From a bacterium (GTDB lineage: Bacteria; Chloroflexota; Dormibacteria; Aeolococcales; Aeolococcaceae): 14,320 nt of DNA. Below the pieces are notes generated by a model. It worked only from the letters and a program-made list of their open reading frames with translations, was not told where the DNA came from and ran no database searches. The position numbers and the translations under genes are program-made. Of this stretch, positions 1-6,411 are shown piece by piece. The stretch covers positions 1-14,320 of the forward strand of contig JAJZMA010000233.1 of assembly GCA_021850405.1 (NCBI GenBank). The letters run 5' to 3'. Numbering within the stretch: position 1 is the stretch's first letter; each line of letters begins with the position of its first letter.

Positions 1-426
1 AACAGGATGAGTGGCTACTGGTACTGCTACCGGCGGAAACTCTGAAGCAGCCATTCCGTGAAATGTAGTCCGGTTTCCAGCCGACAATATGCGAAGCTGC
101 AGCTTTTCCTCGTTGATCTCCAGGGAACAGGGACCTTCGGGTAGAGAGCTGATGTACTCAGAGAGCAGCTTGCCTGGGACCGAAATGCTCCCAGGAGCGT
201 TGATTTCTGCTTCCAGTTTGACCCTTATCGTCAGGTCCAGATTGGTTGCGGTTAGCTCAAGATGATCTCCAGAGCCTGCATCTACAAGGATATTACCCAG
301 GATTGGGAGGGTGGACCTTGTTGAGATGGCCCTGGTAAGTATTGAAAGAGCTCCGTTCATGGAGGTACTGGATATGGTGCAGTTTCTGGAGGTAGTAACT
401 ACGGGGGAAGGGGTAAGTGTATTCAC
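1..426 (-). CDS. dnaN: DNA polymerase III beta subunit (sliding clamp), 5' part
   Basis: This is the first 142 codons of the beta clamp, the ring that tethers DNA polymerase III to DNA; the gene continues beyond the left edge. The translated N-terminus contains STRSTLPILGNILVDAG, then LTATNLDLTIRV and SISVPGKLLSEYISSLPEG, all hallmarks of DnaN domain I. I place the start at the GTG on 424-426, because the residues before the first ATG (358-360) still align with the usual clamp N-terminus (NCTISSTSMNGALSILTRA corresponds to the family's FTVSKEDLLKALxxVxRA). An in-frame TAA lies two codons upstream of the GTG. A GGAG lies about 13 bases before the GTG, which is somewhat far. It follows dnaA on the same strand, the classic dnaA-dnaN order. 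Confidence 0.95.
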   Translation of the reverse strand, partial: MNTLTPSPVVTTSRNCTISSTSMNGALSILTRAISTRSTLPILGNILVDAGSGDHLELTATNLDLTIRVKLEAEINAPGSISVPGKLLSEYISSLPEGPCSLEINEEKLQLRILSAGNRTTFHGMAASEFPPVAVPVATHPV

Positions 427-541
427 AGTTTAATTAAAACTCCTACAGTATTTATTTAATTAGCTTCACTAATAGAGGCACGGATTAAGTGGAAAACGAC
501 GAAAAGCCCTTGTTACAGTTGATATAAAGGGGAGTTGGCCC

Positions 542-550
542 TGGGGATAA
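542..550 (-). promoter_or_regulatory. DnaA-box-like site (TTATCCCCA)
   Basis: TGGGGATAA on the plus strand reads TTATCCCCA on the minus strand, eight of nine bases of the TTATCCACA consensus. It lies between the AT-rich block and the tandem CCACAG units, where a box would help load DnaA toward the unwinding region. A single near-match could be chance; the setting gives it weight. Confidence 0.4.
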
Positions 551-610
551 GATAACCGGTTTTGCACGATGTATGAACTGGGGTTGGTATTGCGCTGGCT
601 ATCCCCTGTT

Positions 611-646
611 TGTCCACAGCAATTGCCACAGGTGTTTCCACAGGTG
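611..646 (+). repeat. Three tandem 12-bp DnaA-box-like units
   Basis: Three direct units of exactly 12 bp: TGTCCACAGCAA (611-622), TTGCCACAGGTG (623-634) and TTTCCACAGGTG (635-646). Each has CCACAG at the same place, and the last unit ends one base before the complement of the dnaA stop codon. The first unit, read from 610, is TTGTCCACA, one mismatch from the consensus DnaA box. The others match only the CCACA half, so they may be weak DnaA sites. The even spacing suggests side-by-side binding on roughly one face of the helix. Confidence 0.6.
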
Positions 647-2167
647 TCAGTCATGGGCAAGCAACTCTCTCAGGTTGCGCAGGTCTGATTGCAGGCGCTC
701 ATCTTCCTTGACCAGATCAGCTATTTTTTCGCATGAGTGCAAAACGGTTGTATGGTCCCTTCCACCAAATGCTGCACCAATCGCTGGCAGTGATGATGGG
801 GTATCTTCTCTCATCAGGTACATGGCTACCTGTCGCGGGAAAACGATACGTTTGTCGCGTCGCTTCCCTTTAATCTCGTCTGGTGTAATTCCATAATACT
901 CACACACGGCACTCTGGATGTCTGTAGCGCTGAGCTGTTTGGCGGTGTCGCCCGGAATGATGTCTTTGAGGATTTCGGCTGCCGTGGCGATATCAACTGT
1001 ACGACCATCTATGGATGCATGTGCCAGTACGCGGATGAGTGCTCCCTCCAGCTCGCGTATGTTTTTCTGGATCTTGTGTGCAATGAACGTACAGACCTCG
1101 TCAGGAACAAGAGAAGCATGTAATCCAAGCTTGTTATTTATGATAGCGAGGCGGGTTTCAAAGTCAGGTGGCTGGATATCCGCCATCAGACCGCCTTCAA
1201 ACCTGCTACGCAGTCTGTCCTCAAGCGTAGGTATGTCCTTGGGGGGACGGTCTGAGCTCACTACTATCTGTTTTTGAACCTGGTGAAGAGCATTAAATGT
1301 ATGAAAGAATTCTTCCTGGGTACGGTCCTTGCCAGCCAGAAACTGGATGTCATCAATGAGCAGGACATCTACGGATCGATACCGCATCCGAAAGTCGTGC
1401 ATCTTGTTCTGGCCGATGGAATCTACCATTTCATTGACAAATTTCTCTGAGGTAACATAAGCGATAACGGGCTTGCCTCCACCTTTTTCGGCAACCGCCT
1501 GTCCAATTGCATGCATAAGGTGGGTTTTTCCCAGTCCGACACCGCCATACAGGAACAAAGGATTGTAGGCTTTTCCAGGGGCCTCGGCTACAGCATTACA
1601 GGCGGCATGGGCAAACCGGCTGGAATTTCCAACTACAAAAGAGGAAAAGGTAAAGGACGGATTCAGGCGACTGTCAAATCTGCTTGTACCGGAAGCAGAT
1701 GTATTCTGGTCTGGCCATGATCCTGGACTGGCCGTAAGGCTTGGAGGAAGGGGAGTGGTCGCAGCATCTGTCTGCGAGGCAGGCGTAGCGGTGGCAAATC
1801 CTGGTTTTGCCGCAGTCTCAGCGCCATTGGCGGTGCCCGGATTTACCCTGGGATCAATAGCAATCTCAATCTGGCATTCCTTGCCAACAATGCCAGATAG
1901 TGTTTCGGTTATGACCTGCAGATAGCGCTCAGTTACCCAGTCCCTGGCAAATCTTGTTGGCACTCCAATTTTAAATTTCCCGTCAGCCGCTTCCAGCAGG
2001 GAAGCATTTGCCAGCCAGGTATCATATCCGGGCCGGGCCAGCTGGAAGCGCAACTCTTCCTGGGTAGCACGCCAGATTTCGTCCATGTCTGTAGGGGACG
2101 AGCTTTCCTCTGAAGCGGTGAAAGCTGATGAATCCCTGGTTTCCGGGGTAAGTTCGTCAGGAATCAT
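647..2167 (-). CDS. dnaA: Chromosomal replication initiator DnaA
   Basis: DnaA binds its boxes at oriC, forms an ATP-dependent oligomer, melts the origin and recruits the replicative helicase. From the chosen start the protein has 506 residues. Domain I is at about 28-105 (DEIWRATQEELRFQLARPGYDTWL). A low-complexity Ala/Thr/Ser/Pro linker follows (about 110-165). The AAA+ domain has Walker A GGVGLGKT near 208-215 and Walker B LLIDD near 269-273. Domain IV carries the box-binding signature GRDHTTV near 469-475. I chose the ATG at 2165-2167 because AAGG lies 7 bases before it; an in-frame ATG at 2198-2200 would add 11 residues. A later ATG (2084-2086) sits right at domain I but has no ribosome site. 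Family identity is certain, the start less so. Confidence 0.97.
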   Translation of the reverse strand: MIPDELTPETRDSSAFTASEESSSPTDMDEIWRATQEELRFQLARPGYDTWLANASLLEAADGKFKIGVPTRFARDWVTERYLQVITETLSGIVGKECQIEIAIDPRVNPGTANGAETAAKPGFATATPASQTDAATTPLPPSLTASPGSWPDQNTSASGTSRFDSRLNPSFTFSSFVVGNSSRFAHAACNAVAEAPGKAYNPLFLYGGVGLGKTHLMHAIGQAVAEKGGGKPVIAYVTSEKFVNEMVDSIGQNKMHDFRMRYRSVDVLLIDDIQFLAGKDRTQEEFFHTFNALHQVQKQIVVSSDRPPKDIPTLEDRLRSRFEGGLMADIQPPDFETRLAIINNKLGLHASLVPDEVCTFIAHKIQKNIRELEGALIRVLAHASIDGRTVDIATAAEILKDIIPGDTAKQLSATDIQSAVCEYYGITPDEIKGKRRDKRIVFPRQVAMYLMREDTPSSLPAIGAAFGGRDHTTVLHSCEKIADLVKEDERLQSDLRNLRELLAHD

Positions 2168-2284
2168 TTGAAGGCCTTGGCTGGTTGTTTCACAGGGCAT
2201 TTATCTCGATGCGTGTCTTTTTGGGCAAACCAGGCACAGGCTGCATAATGGTCAAAGCGCGCCCCATGGAGCTTGTACACAGGA

Positions 2285-2304
2285 TGTGGATAGCCTGTGG
2301 ATAA
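2285..2304 (-). promoter_or_regulatory. Pair of DnaA boxes upstream of dnaA
   Basis: TGTGGATAA at 2296-2304 is the exact complement of the consensus box TTATCCACA. TGTGGATAG at 2285-2293 is the complement of CTATCCACA, one mismatch, same orientation, start-to-start spacing 11 bp, about one helical turn. They lie about 120 bp upstream of the dnaA start. In known systems such boxes serve origin function, DnaA autoregulation, or both. Confidence 0.75.
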
Positions 2305-2523
2305 ACCGATTCTATGCGGGGCGTCGTAAACGCAGGGAACGGGAGTCCCCGCTGAGAGTCTGCATTCTACAGCACCTGCCCAGGGGGTATGCAAGAGGGC
2401 AATTCCGTAGATGGCAGCAAAGGCCAAAAGCGGGCAGGGACCAGGAGGCCCACATATCGCCAGACCTTCCACGATGCGCCTTTTGGGGCGTTGTCAATCA
2501 GCAAGGAATCTAACCGTGGCTGA

Positions 2524-2527
2524 TACG
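2524..2527. repeat. Left copy of TACG target-site duplication
   Basis: TACG directly precedes the left terminal TTCCC of the element and recurs directly after its right terminal GGGAA. A 4-base match alone has a chance of about 1 in 256, but it falls exactly at ends defined independently by the inverted repeats. Confidence 0.65.
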
Positions 2528-2554
2528 TTCCCTCACCAGGAAATCTTACTGAAG
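2528..2554 (+). repeat. Left terminal inverted repeat of the insertion sequence
   Basis: The 27-bp end begins TTCCCTCA, continues CCAGG, then AAATCTTAC and ends TGAAG. It matches the complement of the inner right repeat (3834-3860) at 23 of 27 positions without gaps, and the outer right repeat (3873-3894) with one gap. It lies about 75 bp beyond the transposase stop. Confidence 0.85.
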
Positions 2555-2570
2555 AAGCAGTAGTAGAAAC

Positions 2571-2610
2571 GGGATGGGGGGGTTGGGGGGAAGGGGTGGA
2601 CGAATTGGGG
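2571..2610 (+). other. G-quadruplex motif inside the insertion sequence
   Basis: Runs of G are 3, 7, 6 and 4 bases long, separated by AT, TT and AA (2571-2596), followed by a fifth run of 4 (2607-2610). This exceeds the standard four-runs-with-short-loops definition. It sits between the left terminal repeat and the transposase stop codon. On the transposase transcript the same stretch would be C-rich. Confidence 0.75.
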
Positions 2611-2628
2611 ATATGTGGAGAAGTGATA

Positions 2629-3795
2629 TCAGGCACTGCGGCGTCCTCCGAGGTTGAGGGGCATTTCTGCCAGCTGATGGTCGATGGCCCGTTTGAGAGT
2701 AAGTGGGCTGGTTGAGGTGTAGAGGGCGGTAAGGGCATTGAGGCGGCTGAAATCGATGTGTGCGGCGTGCCCGTCGAGGAGGCGGCGCATGGGGGTTGCT
2801 GGCGTGTCGTAGAAACGGCGGGTCTGCTGGCCAACGCTGGTCTTCTCGCGGAGCTTCATGACGGGCTGGAAGCAGTTGGCGAAGGGGCGCAGCAGGTTGG
2901 TGTAGAAGGCATCCAGCCATGCACGTTGCTCTGGGGTGTCGAGGCGGTCATACCCTATAAGGCGGCGGACGAGGGTCCAGTTCTTCTGCTCTACATGGCA
3001 GTTGTCGTTGCTGTGGAATGGTCTTGAGCGGGTAAAGACTATGTTGTTCTCCTGGCAGTAGGCAAAGAGCTGGTGGTTGATGAATTCACTCCCGGAGTCG
3101 GGGTGGATTCCGCGCAGGGGGAAGGGCAGTTGCTCGCGGACGCGGGTGAGTGCAGCGATGACACCAGCCTGGCCCTTGCCGTGAATGGGCACCCGCTCGG
3201 TCCATCCGGTGCACAGGTCAACAGTCGAGAGGGTGTAGAGGAAGGTTCCAGAGGCAAACTCGCCGCTATGGGAGACGAGGTCTATCTCCAGATAGCCAGG
3301 AATGTCTTCATTCTTCCAGTGCCCCACGAGCGCAGGAATCTGCTGTCGCAAGAGTGTGCCGGGTTTGGTTTGTGACATACGTCGACGAGTATCCCTCCGA
3401 CGAAGGGGAGCGACTGTTCTCTCGACGGTGCTGATGCTGGCACTCACGAGTTGCTCTCTGGTCGAAGTGTCGATATGGAGGTCCCCGTGCTGTTCCAGGA
3501 GGGGGACCAACTCCTTGAGGAATGGTGTGAGCCGCTCTGAGCAGACGTATCCTGAGGCCTCCCAGGCCACCCCCAACGCATCACGGAAGGGGACGCCGTA
3601 CTGACGCGTGCGGACCACCTTCTTCCGTGCGGAGGTCCGCTTCTGGCGCCCGCGGAGTATCCCGATGGCGTATTTACGGTGGTATCCGGTTGCCAAACAG
3701 TAGGCGTTGAGAATCTCTCCTCGTTCATGCTTTCCCGCCCGCTGGTACCGATCCTGAAGATCCCTGGCCATGTCATACCTGTCTGCAATCCGCAT
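2629..3795 (-). CDS. DDE (integrase-core) transposase of the insertion sequence
   Basis: The 388-residue transposase cuts and joins the element's ends. Residues about 8-50 form a helical DNA-binding region containing the phrase ATGYHRKYAI, seen in a group of integrase-core transposases. The catalytic core begins near 165, with D172 (LEIDLV), D233 (HPDSGSEF) and E269 (HVEQKNW). The last two are separated by 35 residues, the classic D-35-E spacing. The frame is intact end to end. The ATG at 3793-3795 is preceded by GAGGG at a 7-base spacing. Transcription would enter from between the right-end repeats. No second frame or passenger gene is present. Exact IS family is unresolved. Confidence 0.93.
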   Translation of the reverse strand: MRIADRYDMARDLQDRYQRAGKHERGEILNAYCLATGYHRKYAIGILRGRQKRTSARKKVVRTRQYGVPFRDALGVAWEASGYVCSERLTPFLKELVPLLEQHGDLHIDTSTREQLVSASISTVERTVAPLRRRDTRRRMSQTKPGTLLRQQIPALVGHWKNEDIPGYLEIDLVSHSGEFASGTFLYTLSTVDLCTGWTERVPIHGKGQAGVIAALTRVREQLPFPLRGIHPDSGSEFINHQLFAYCQENNIVFTRSRPFHSNDNCHVEQKNWTLVRRLIGYDRLDTPEQRAWLDAFYTNLLRPFANCFQPVMKLREKTSVGQQTRRFYDTPATPMRRLLDGHAAHIDFSRLNALTALYTSTSPLTLKRAIDHQLAEMPLNLGGRRSA

Positions 3796-3833
3796 CTCTT
3801 CACCCTCGGAAATCCTCCGGGAGGCATCATCCC

Positions 3834-3860
3834 CTTCGGTAAGATTTTCTCCTGAGGGAA
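3834..3860 (-). repeat. Inner (subterminal) right-end repeat of the insertion sequence
   Basis: The plus strand reads CTTCGGTAAGATTTTC then TCCTGAGGGAA, the complement of the left end with four mismatches. Since the TACG duplication brackets the outer copy, this one is subterminal. It lies between the element's end and the transposase start, so it may bind transposase and affect its own expression. Confidence 0.8.
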
Positions 3861-3872
3861 TGATCTCGCTAA

Positions 3873-3894
3873 AGTAAGATTTTGGCTGAGGGAA
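3873..3894 (-). repeat. Outer (terminal) right inverted repeat of the insertion sequence
   Basis: The 22-bp copy contains GTAAGATTTTGG then CTGAGGGAA, offset 34 bp from the inner copy (compare the GAGGGAA positions). It is one base shorter than the left end in the middle, but the outermost TTCCCTCA and inner AAATCTTACT are preserved. Confidence 0.8.
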
Positions 3895-3898
3895 TACG
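3895..3898. repeat. Right copy of TACG target-site duplication
   Basis: This partners the TACG at 2524-2527. Removing the element and one copy would join the dnaA upstream region to the GGGGCCTTG stretch before the first membrane protein gene. Confidence 0.65.
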
Positions 3899-3936
3899 GG
3901 GCCTTGTATTGGCTCTTCTGATTCCGTTATTCTGAC

Positions 3937-3956
3937 GGTTCTGCAGGGTTCTGCAG
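3937..3956 (+). repeat. Two perfect tandem 10-bp units
   Basis: GGTTCTGCAG occurs twice in a row about 40 bp before the start of the next gene, just outside the insertion sequence. It could be an operator in the 5' leader of the membrane protein gene, or a chance duplication. Nothing further identifies a binding protein. Confidence 0.4.
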
Positions 3957-3995
3957 ATTGATCTCAATTAACCGGAGTAGGGGAGGGTAGGACTG

Positions 3996-4808
3996 ATGGG
4001 CGCTTTGACCAAGCTTCTGGATCGCATTCCGCTGAAGGAGAGGGCGATGGCTGCCCAGGTGGCAGCGCGTCTTGCAGTCTATGGACCACTTGCCGGGTTG
4101 TCATTTTTCTTCCTTCCGTGGGCACTTCCTGTCCTTGGACTTGCAGTCATAGAGCCGTTGCCGACCAACCTGCTGCTCAAGGGGGCTCAGTGGGTCAGTG
4201 AGAAGGTGCCTGTGGCTGGTCCCGTAGTCAAGGTTGGCCTTAACTCATGGATGGGCGCCAAATGGTGGGCCCATGCGGGTGCCCTGGAGGCAGCACTTGC
4301 GCTGCTCATCCCGGTCCATTTCATTCCCTGGAACCTGAGCCGCATACTGGTTCCAGCCCTTTTCCTTACCGCATTTCCGCTGGCCACCAGGTATGTGCAT
4401 GCTTTCGTGGAACAGATTCCCTGGGTCCGGGAGCGTGCCGTGGTCAAGCAGCAGGAGGCTGCCGCGCGTCAGATGGAACAGCAGCTGCAGACGGCTGGCC
4501 CATCCGTTCCAGGGGCTCCAGCGGTACGTGGCGTCGACGTGCCCGGGCCGGCCACCAAGGCTGAACCTGCCGTACAGGAAGCATCCGTGGTGGATAGCAG
4601 CGAACTAAGCTCTGTCACCCAGCAGCGCCCTGCCATGTCAGTAAGGGGTGCAGGCGGAGCCGTAAGGCTAGCCGGGCGACCGGTAGCATTCTCCGGTGCC
4701 AGGGTAACTGGCGAGCTTGGCAAGACTGGCGCTGAACACCCAGCTGGTCCAGCCCATCCAGCACCGAAGGCCGCCGCCCGTCCAGCTACCAGGGGGCTGG
4801 GCCTGTAA
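3996..4808 (+). CDS. Membrane protein of unknown function with Ala/Pro-rich tail
   Basis: The 270-residue protein is not one I recognise. Hydrophobic stretches at about 28-53, 93-111 and 116-136 suggest three membrane segments. A basic amphipathic N-terminus (LTKLLDRIPLKERAM) precedes them. The stretch 145-165 (ERAVVKQQEAAARQMEQQL) could be a short coiled coil, followed by a 100-residue low-complexity tail rich in Ala, Pro, Gly and Val, probably disordered. The ATG follows GGGAGGG at a suitable distance. It is the first gene rightward from the origin region and shares strand with the next membrane protein gene 158 bp on; whether they work together is unknown. The insertion sequence ends 100 bp upstream, so its native promoter may have been altered. 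Confidence 0.8.
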   Translation: MGALTKLLDRIPLKERAMAAQVAARLAVYGPLAGLSFFFLPWALPVLGLAVIEPLPTNLLLKGAQWVSEKVPVAGPVVKVGLNSWMGAKWWAHAGALEAALALLIPVHFIPWNLSRILVPALFLTAFPLATRYVHAFVEQIPWVRERAVVKQQEAAARQMEQQLQTAGPSVPGAPAVRGVDVPGPATKAEPAVQEASVVDSSELSSVTQQRPAMSVRGAGGAVRLAGRPVAFSGARVTGELGKTGAEHPAGPAHPAPKAAARPATRGLGL

Positions 4809-4816
4809 CGACTGGT

Positions 4817-4828
4817 GTCCCATGGGAC
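4817..4828. repeat. 12-bp perfect palindrome
   Basis: GTCCCATGGGAC is self-complementary and lies 8 bp after the stop of the first membrane protein gene. In the 158-bp gap before the next gene it could be an operator half-site pair or part of a weak terminator stem; there is no T-run after it. Nothing else in the gap stands out. Confidence 0.35.
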
Positions 4829-4966
4829 GTAAGCTGCGAGGGTCAGCTCCGCGGATTACCCCGTCCGTAATCCTGTAAGTTCTGGACGCTCTGCCGGATC
4901 GCTGCCGGTCTCGCCACGTGCCCCAGAACAGGTGGCAGAAACTGGTGGTACGGGTATCATCGTGGC

Positions 4967-6001
4967 ATGGCTTTCTTGCGCGACTGGCACAGGTATGCCA
5001 CTGCGCCGGTTCGGCGCCACGGAAGATACCGGCTGCGAGCGGATGTCAACATGCATGGCAGGGCCGTAGGTACATCGTCTGACCCGAGAGCGCAGGCCGC
5101 AAACCGTGTTGCGATTCTGCTGGGTCTTGTATGGTTGGCAGACTCATTGCTACAGCTTCAGCACTACTTTTTTACACCTGCCTTTGCCCACGGCCTGTAT
5201 CTGGATCTGATGGCCGATCCCAGCTGGATGGTAGCTGTCTTTCATGCCGTCTACCTGACTGAGGCAGCCCACGCAGCGCTCTATAACTGGCTGTTCGCGG
5301 GGATCCAGTTTCTCATCGGGATCGCAATCATCTATCCCCCTACCCGCCGGCTGGCGGTCTGGGCATCGGTCCCCTGGGCGCTGGTCGTGTGGATCTTTGG
5401 TGAGAACATGGGGGCTATTTTTGGTGGCTTTACATCCCTGTTTGCAGGGACGTTTCCAGGTGCGGTGCTAATCTATCCCTTGATTGGCCTTATAGCACTG
5501 CCGCGAGACCGGTGGCATCCAGGTACAAGCCTGGCCGAGGCTTGTTCCAGGTACAGGCATCTGGTGGCCTGGATCTGGACAGGGATCTTTTCTGCCGGTG
5601 CCCTGCTGACTCTGTATGCCGGCTACCCGGGCCCGATTGTTCTTGGAATGAATATAGCAATGGAGGCAGTTGGACAGGTGCAGCCGCTGGGTGCGGTACA
5701 GACTGGGCTGGCGTGGCAGCTCAGTCCAGAGAACAGTATCTGGGCATGGCCCATTGTTATTCTGGTCTGCTGCATTTGCATCCTGGTGGCTACGCTGCCG
5801 TGGTGGGAGATCCGGCGGAACGCCGTGTGGTCAGGTTTTGCGGTTCTTGCAATTTTCTGGGTTATTGGCCAGGGTTTTGGAGGTTTTTACTCTGGAGGGG
5901 CAACTGATATCTCCAGCGCACCGCTGTTTGCCATCTGGCTGTGGACATTCTGGCCAGTTCCGGATGTACCGGTGCCGGCCGACCAGGGGTTGCTTCAGTA
6001 G
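4967..6001 (+). CDS. Polytopic membrane protein of an uncharacterised family
   Basis: The 344-residue protein has about eight or nine hydrophobic segments, for example 48-66, 108-124, 130-148, 163-178, 200-220, 257-278 and 287-303. Recognisable phrases are LADSLLQLQHYFFTPAFA, WIFGENMG followed by FPGAVLIYPLIG, and near the end GFGGFYSGGATDISSAPL. I recall these as conserved landmarks of a family of unknown function in actinobacteria and related lineages, which commonly has (W)FGEG, GAPGAxLLY and TDPN..PL at these places. No catalytic motif is evident. Neither possible start has a clear ribosome site. The ATG at 5051 would remove a 28-residue basic leader and begin just before the first membrane segment; it may be the true start. 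Confidence 0.8.
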   Translation: MAFLRDWHRYATAPVRRHGRYRLRADVNMHGRAVGTSSDPRAQAANRVAILLGLVWLADSLLQLQHYFFTPAFAHGLYLDLMADPSWMVAVFHAVYLTEAAHAALYNWLFAGIQFLIGIAIIYPPTRRLAVWASVPWALVVWIFGENMGAIFGGFTSLFAGTFPGAVLIYPLIGLIALPRDRWHPGTSLAEACSRYRHLVAWIWTGIFSAGALLTLYAGYPGPIVLGMNIAMEAVGQVQPLGAVQTGLAWQLSPENSIWAWPIVILVCCICILVATLPWWEIRRNAVWSGFAVLAIFWVIGQGFGGFYSGGATDISSAPLFAIWLWTFWPVPDVPVPADQGLLQ

Positions 6002-6411
6002 CCTCCAGCAGTGTCGCGTGCGGGAAGGGTAAAGCGTACTGCGTCCAGCAGCTGGCTGGCATATGCTCTTGTGGTGATGTAGCTCTGCCTGCCGATGCTC
6101 CCTAATTGCAAGTATCTATGCGACGTAAAAGCGCGAAGCTCGCGTCCCCGCATTGCATTTAAACCCTTCATGCTTTCTTCGCCAGCCGCCCGGGGTAGCA
6201 GTCTGGCAGGCAGTATTCACGTATGTTCCCGATCTGCCCTGGAAGTGGTGTTGCCGTGAGCCTTTTCTGACCTCTTTTCCTTCCTTGCGCGTGGTGTTTT
6301 CGCAGCACCGACCCCATGAAGGGCGGCGGCAGGTCACTTTATTGGCTACGGTATGTACTGGACCACTGGCAAGGGGAGCAGTGGCACTGCCAAGTGTGCT
6401 TGGATAGGGGG
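6002..6411. other. 410-bp gap, no gene recognised
   Basis: I see no convincing protein or RNA gene here on either strand; the short open frames lack family features. A small hairpin, CGCGA-AGC-TCGCG, lies at 6132-6144 without a T-run. The right-hand third must hold the promoter of the M20 peptidase-enolase-ogt cluster, but I could not pick a reliable sigma-70 pair. The size of the gap leaves room for an unrecognised small RNA or a long leader. Confidence 0.4.

Larger units (their letters stand above)
427..646. other. dnaA-dnaN intergenic region, candidate replication origin (oriC)
   Basis: This 220-bp gap separates the dnaA stop from the dnaN start. It has a strongly AT-rich block at about 429-475 (TTTATTTAATTAGC and neighbours), a candidate unwinding element in an otherwise GC-rich window. 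TGGGGATAA at 542-550 is the complement of TTATCCCCA, one base off the TTATCCACA DnaA box. TTGTCCACA at 610-618 is also one base off. Three tandem CCACAG units end at the dnaA stop. DnaA boxes plus an AT-rich stretch between dnaA and dnaN is the arrangement known from several bacterial origins. That it is the functional origin is inference. The dnaN promoter must also lie here or upstream; I could not pick a convincing one. Confidence 0.6.
2168..2527. other. dnaA upstream region with DnaA boxes, no gene seen
   Basis: This non-coding stretch lies between the dnaA start and the insertion sequence. Short open frames here show no recognisable family; I looked specifically for ribosomal protein L34 (rpmH), the usual dnaA neighbour, and did not find it. 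The notable content is a pair of DnaA boxes at 2285-2304. TTGTACACA at 2273-2281, in the opposite orientation, matches seven of nine bases. A dnaA promoter is expected here, but I found no clear sigma-70 pair. Possible elements on the minus strand (TTGCAT and TAGAAT, near 2390 and 2365) are 19 bases apart, too far to trust. Confidence 0.5.
2528..3894 (-). mobile_element. Insertion sequence with DDE transposase, 4-bp target duplication
   Basis: The element spans 1367 bp. Its left end reads inward TTCCCTCACCAGG then AAATCTTAC. Its right end, read inward on the other strand, is TTCCCTCAGCC then AAAATCTTAC. Flanking the ends are TACG (2524-2527) and TACG (3895-3898), a probable 4-bp target duplication. 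A single intact transposase gene fills most of it on the minus strand. Both ends and the open frame look undamaged, suggesting a recent or still-active insertion. It lies about 360 bp upstream of dnaA and 100 bp before the plus-strand membrane protein gene. The family is not certain: an integrase-core transposase with 4-bp duplication would suit the IS481-like or unclassified (ISNCY) groups. Confidence 0.85.

Noticed and set aside
611..646. Tandem 12-bp units considered as a CRISPR or minisatellite
   Set aside because: Only three short degenerate units without spacers; the CCACAG core and position fit DnaA binding better.
573..896. 107-codon plus-strand frame over the dnaA 3' end
   Set aside because: Antisense to the box-binding domain of DnaA and across the CCACAG array; no domain seen.
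2286..2513. 75-codon basic frame upstream of dnaA, considered as ribosomal protein L34
   Set aside because: It is basic but lacks the L34 pattern (TYQPxxRRRxxxHGFRxRM) and starts within the DnaA boxes.
2367..2920. Overlapping minus-strand frames of 124-155 codons between the dnaA upstream region and the transposase
   Set aside because: Composition is proline/serine-rich low complexity caused by the C-rich strand of the G-tract; they cross the left end of the insertion sequence and conflict with the transposase frame.
6121..6185. Possible tRNA or small RNA in the gap before the M20 gene
   Set aside because: The CGCGA/TCGCG hairpin is isolated; no cloverleaf, T-loop or known RNA signature could be built around it.
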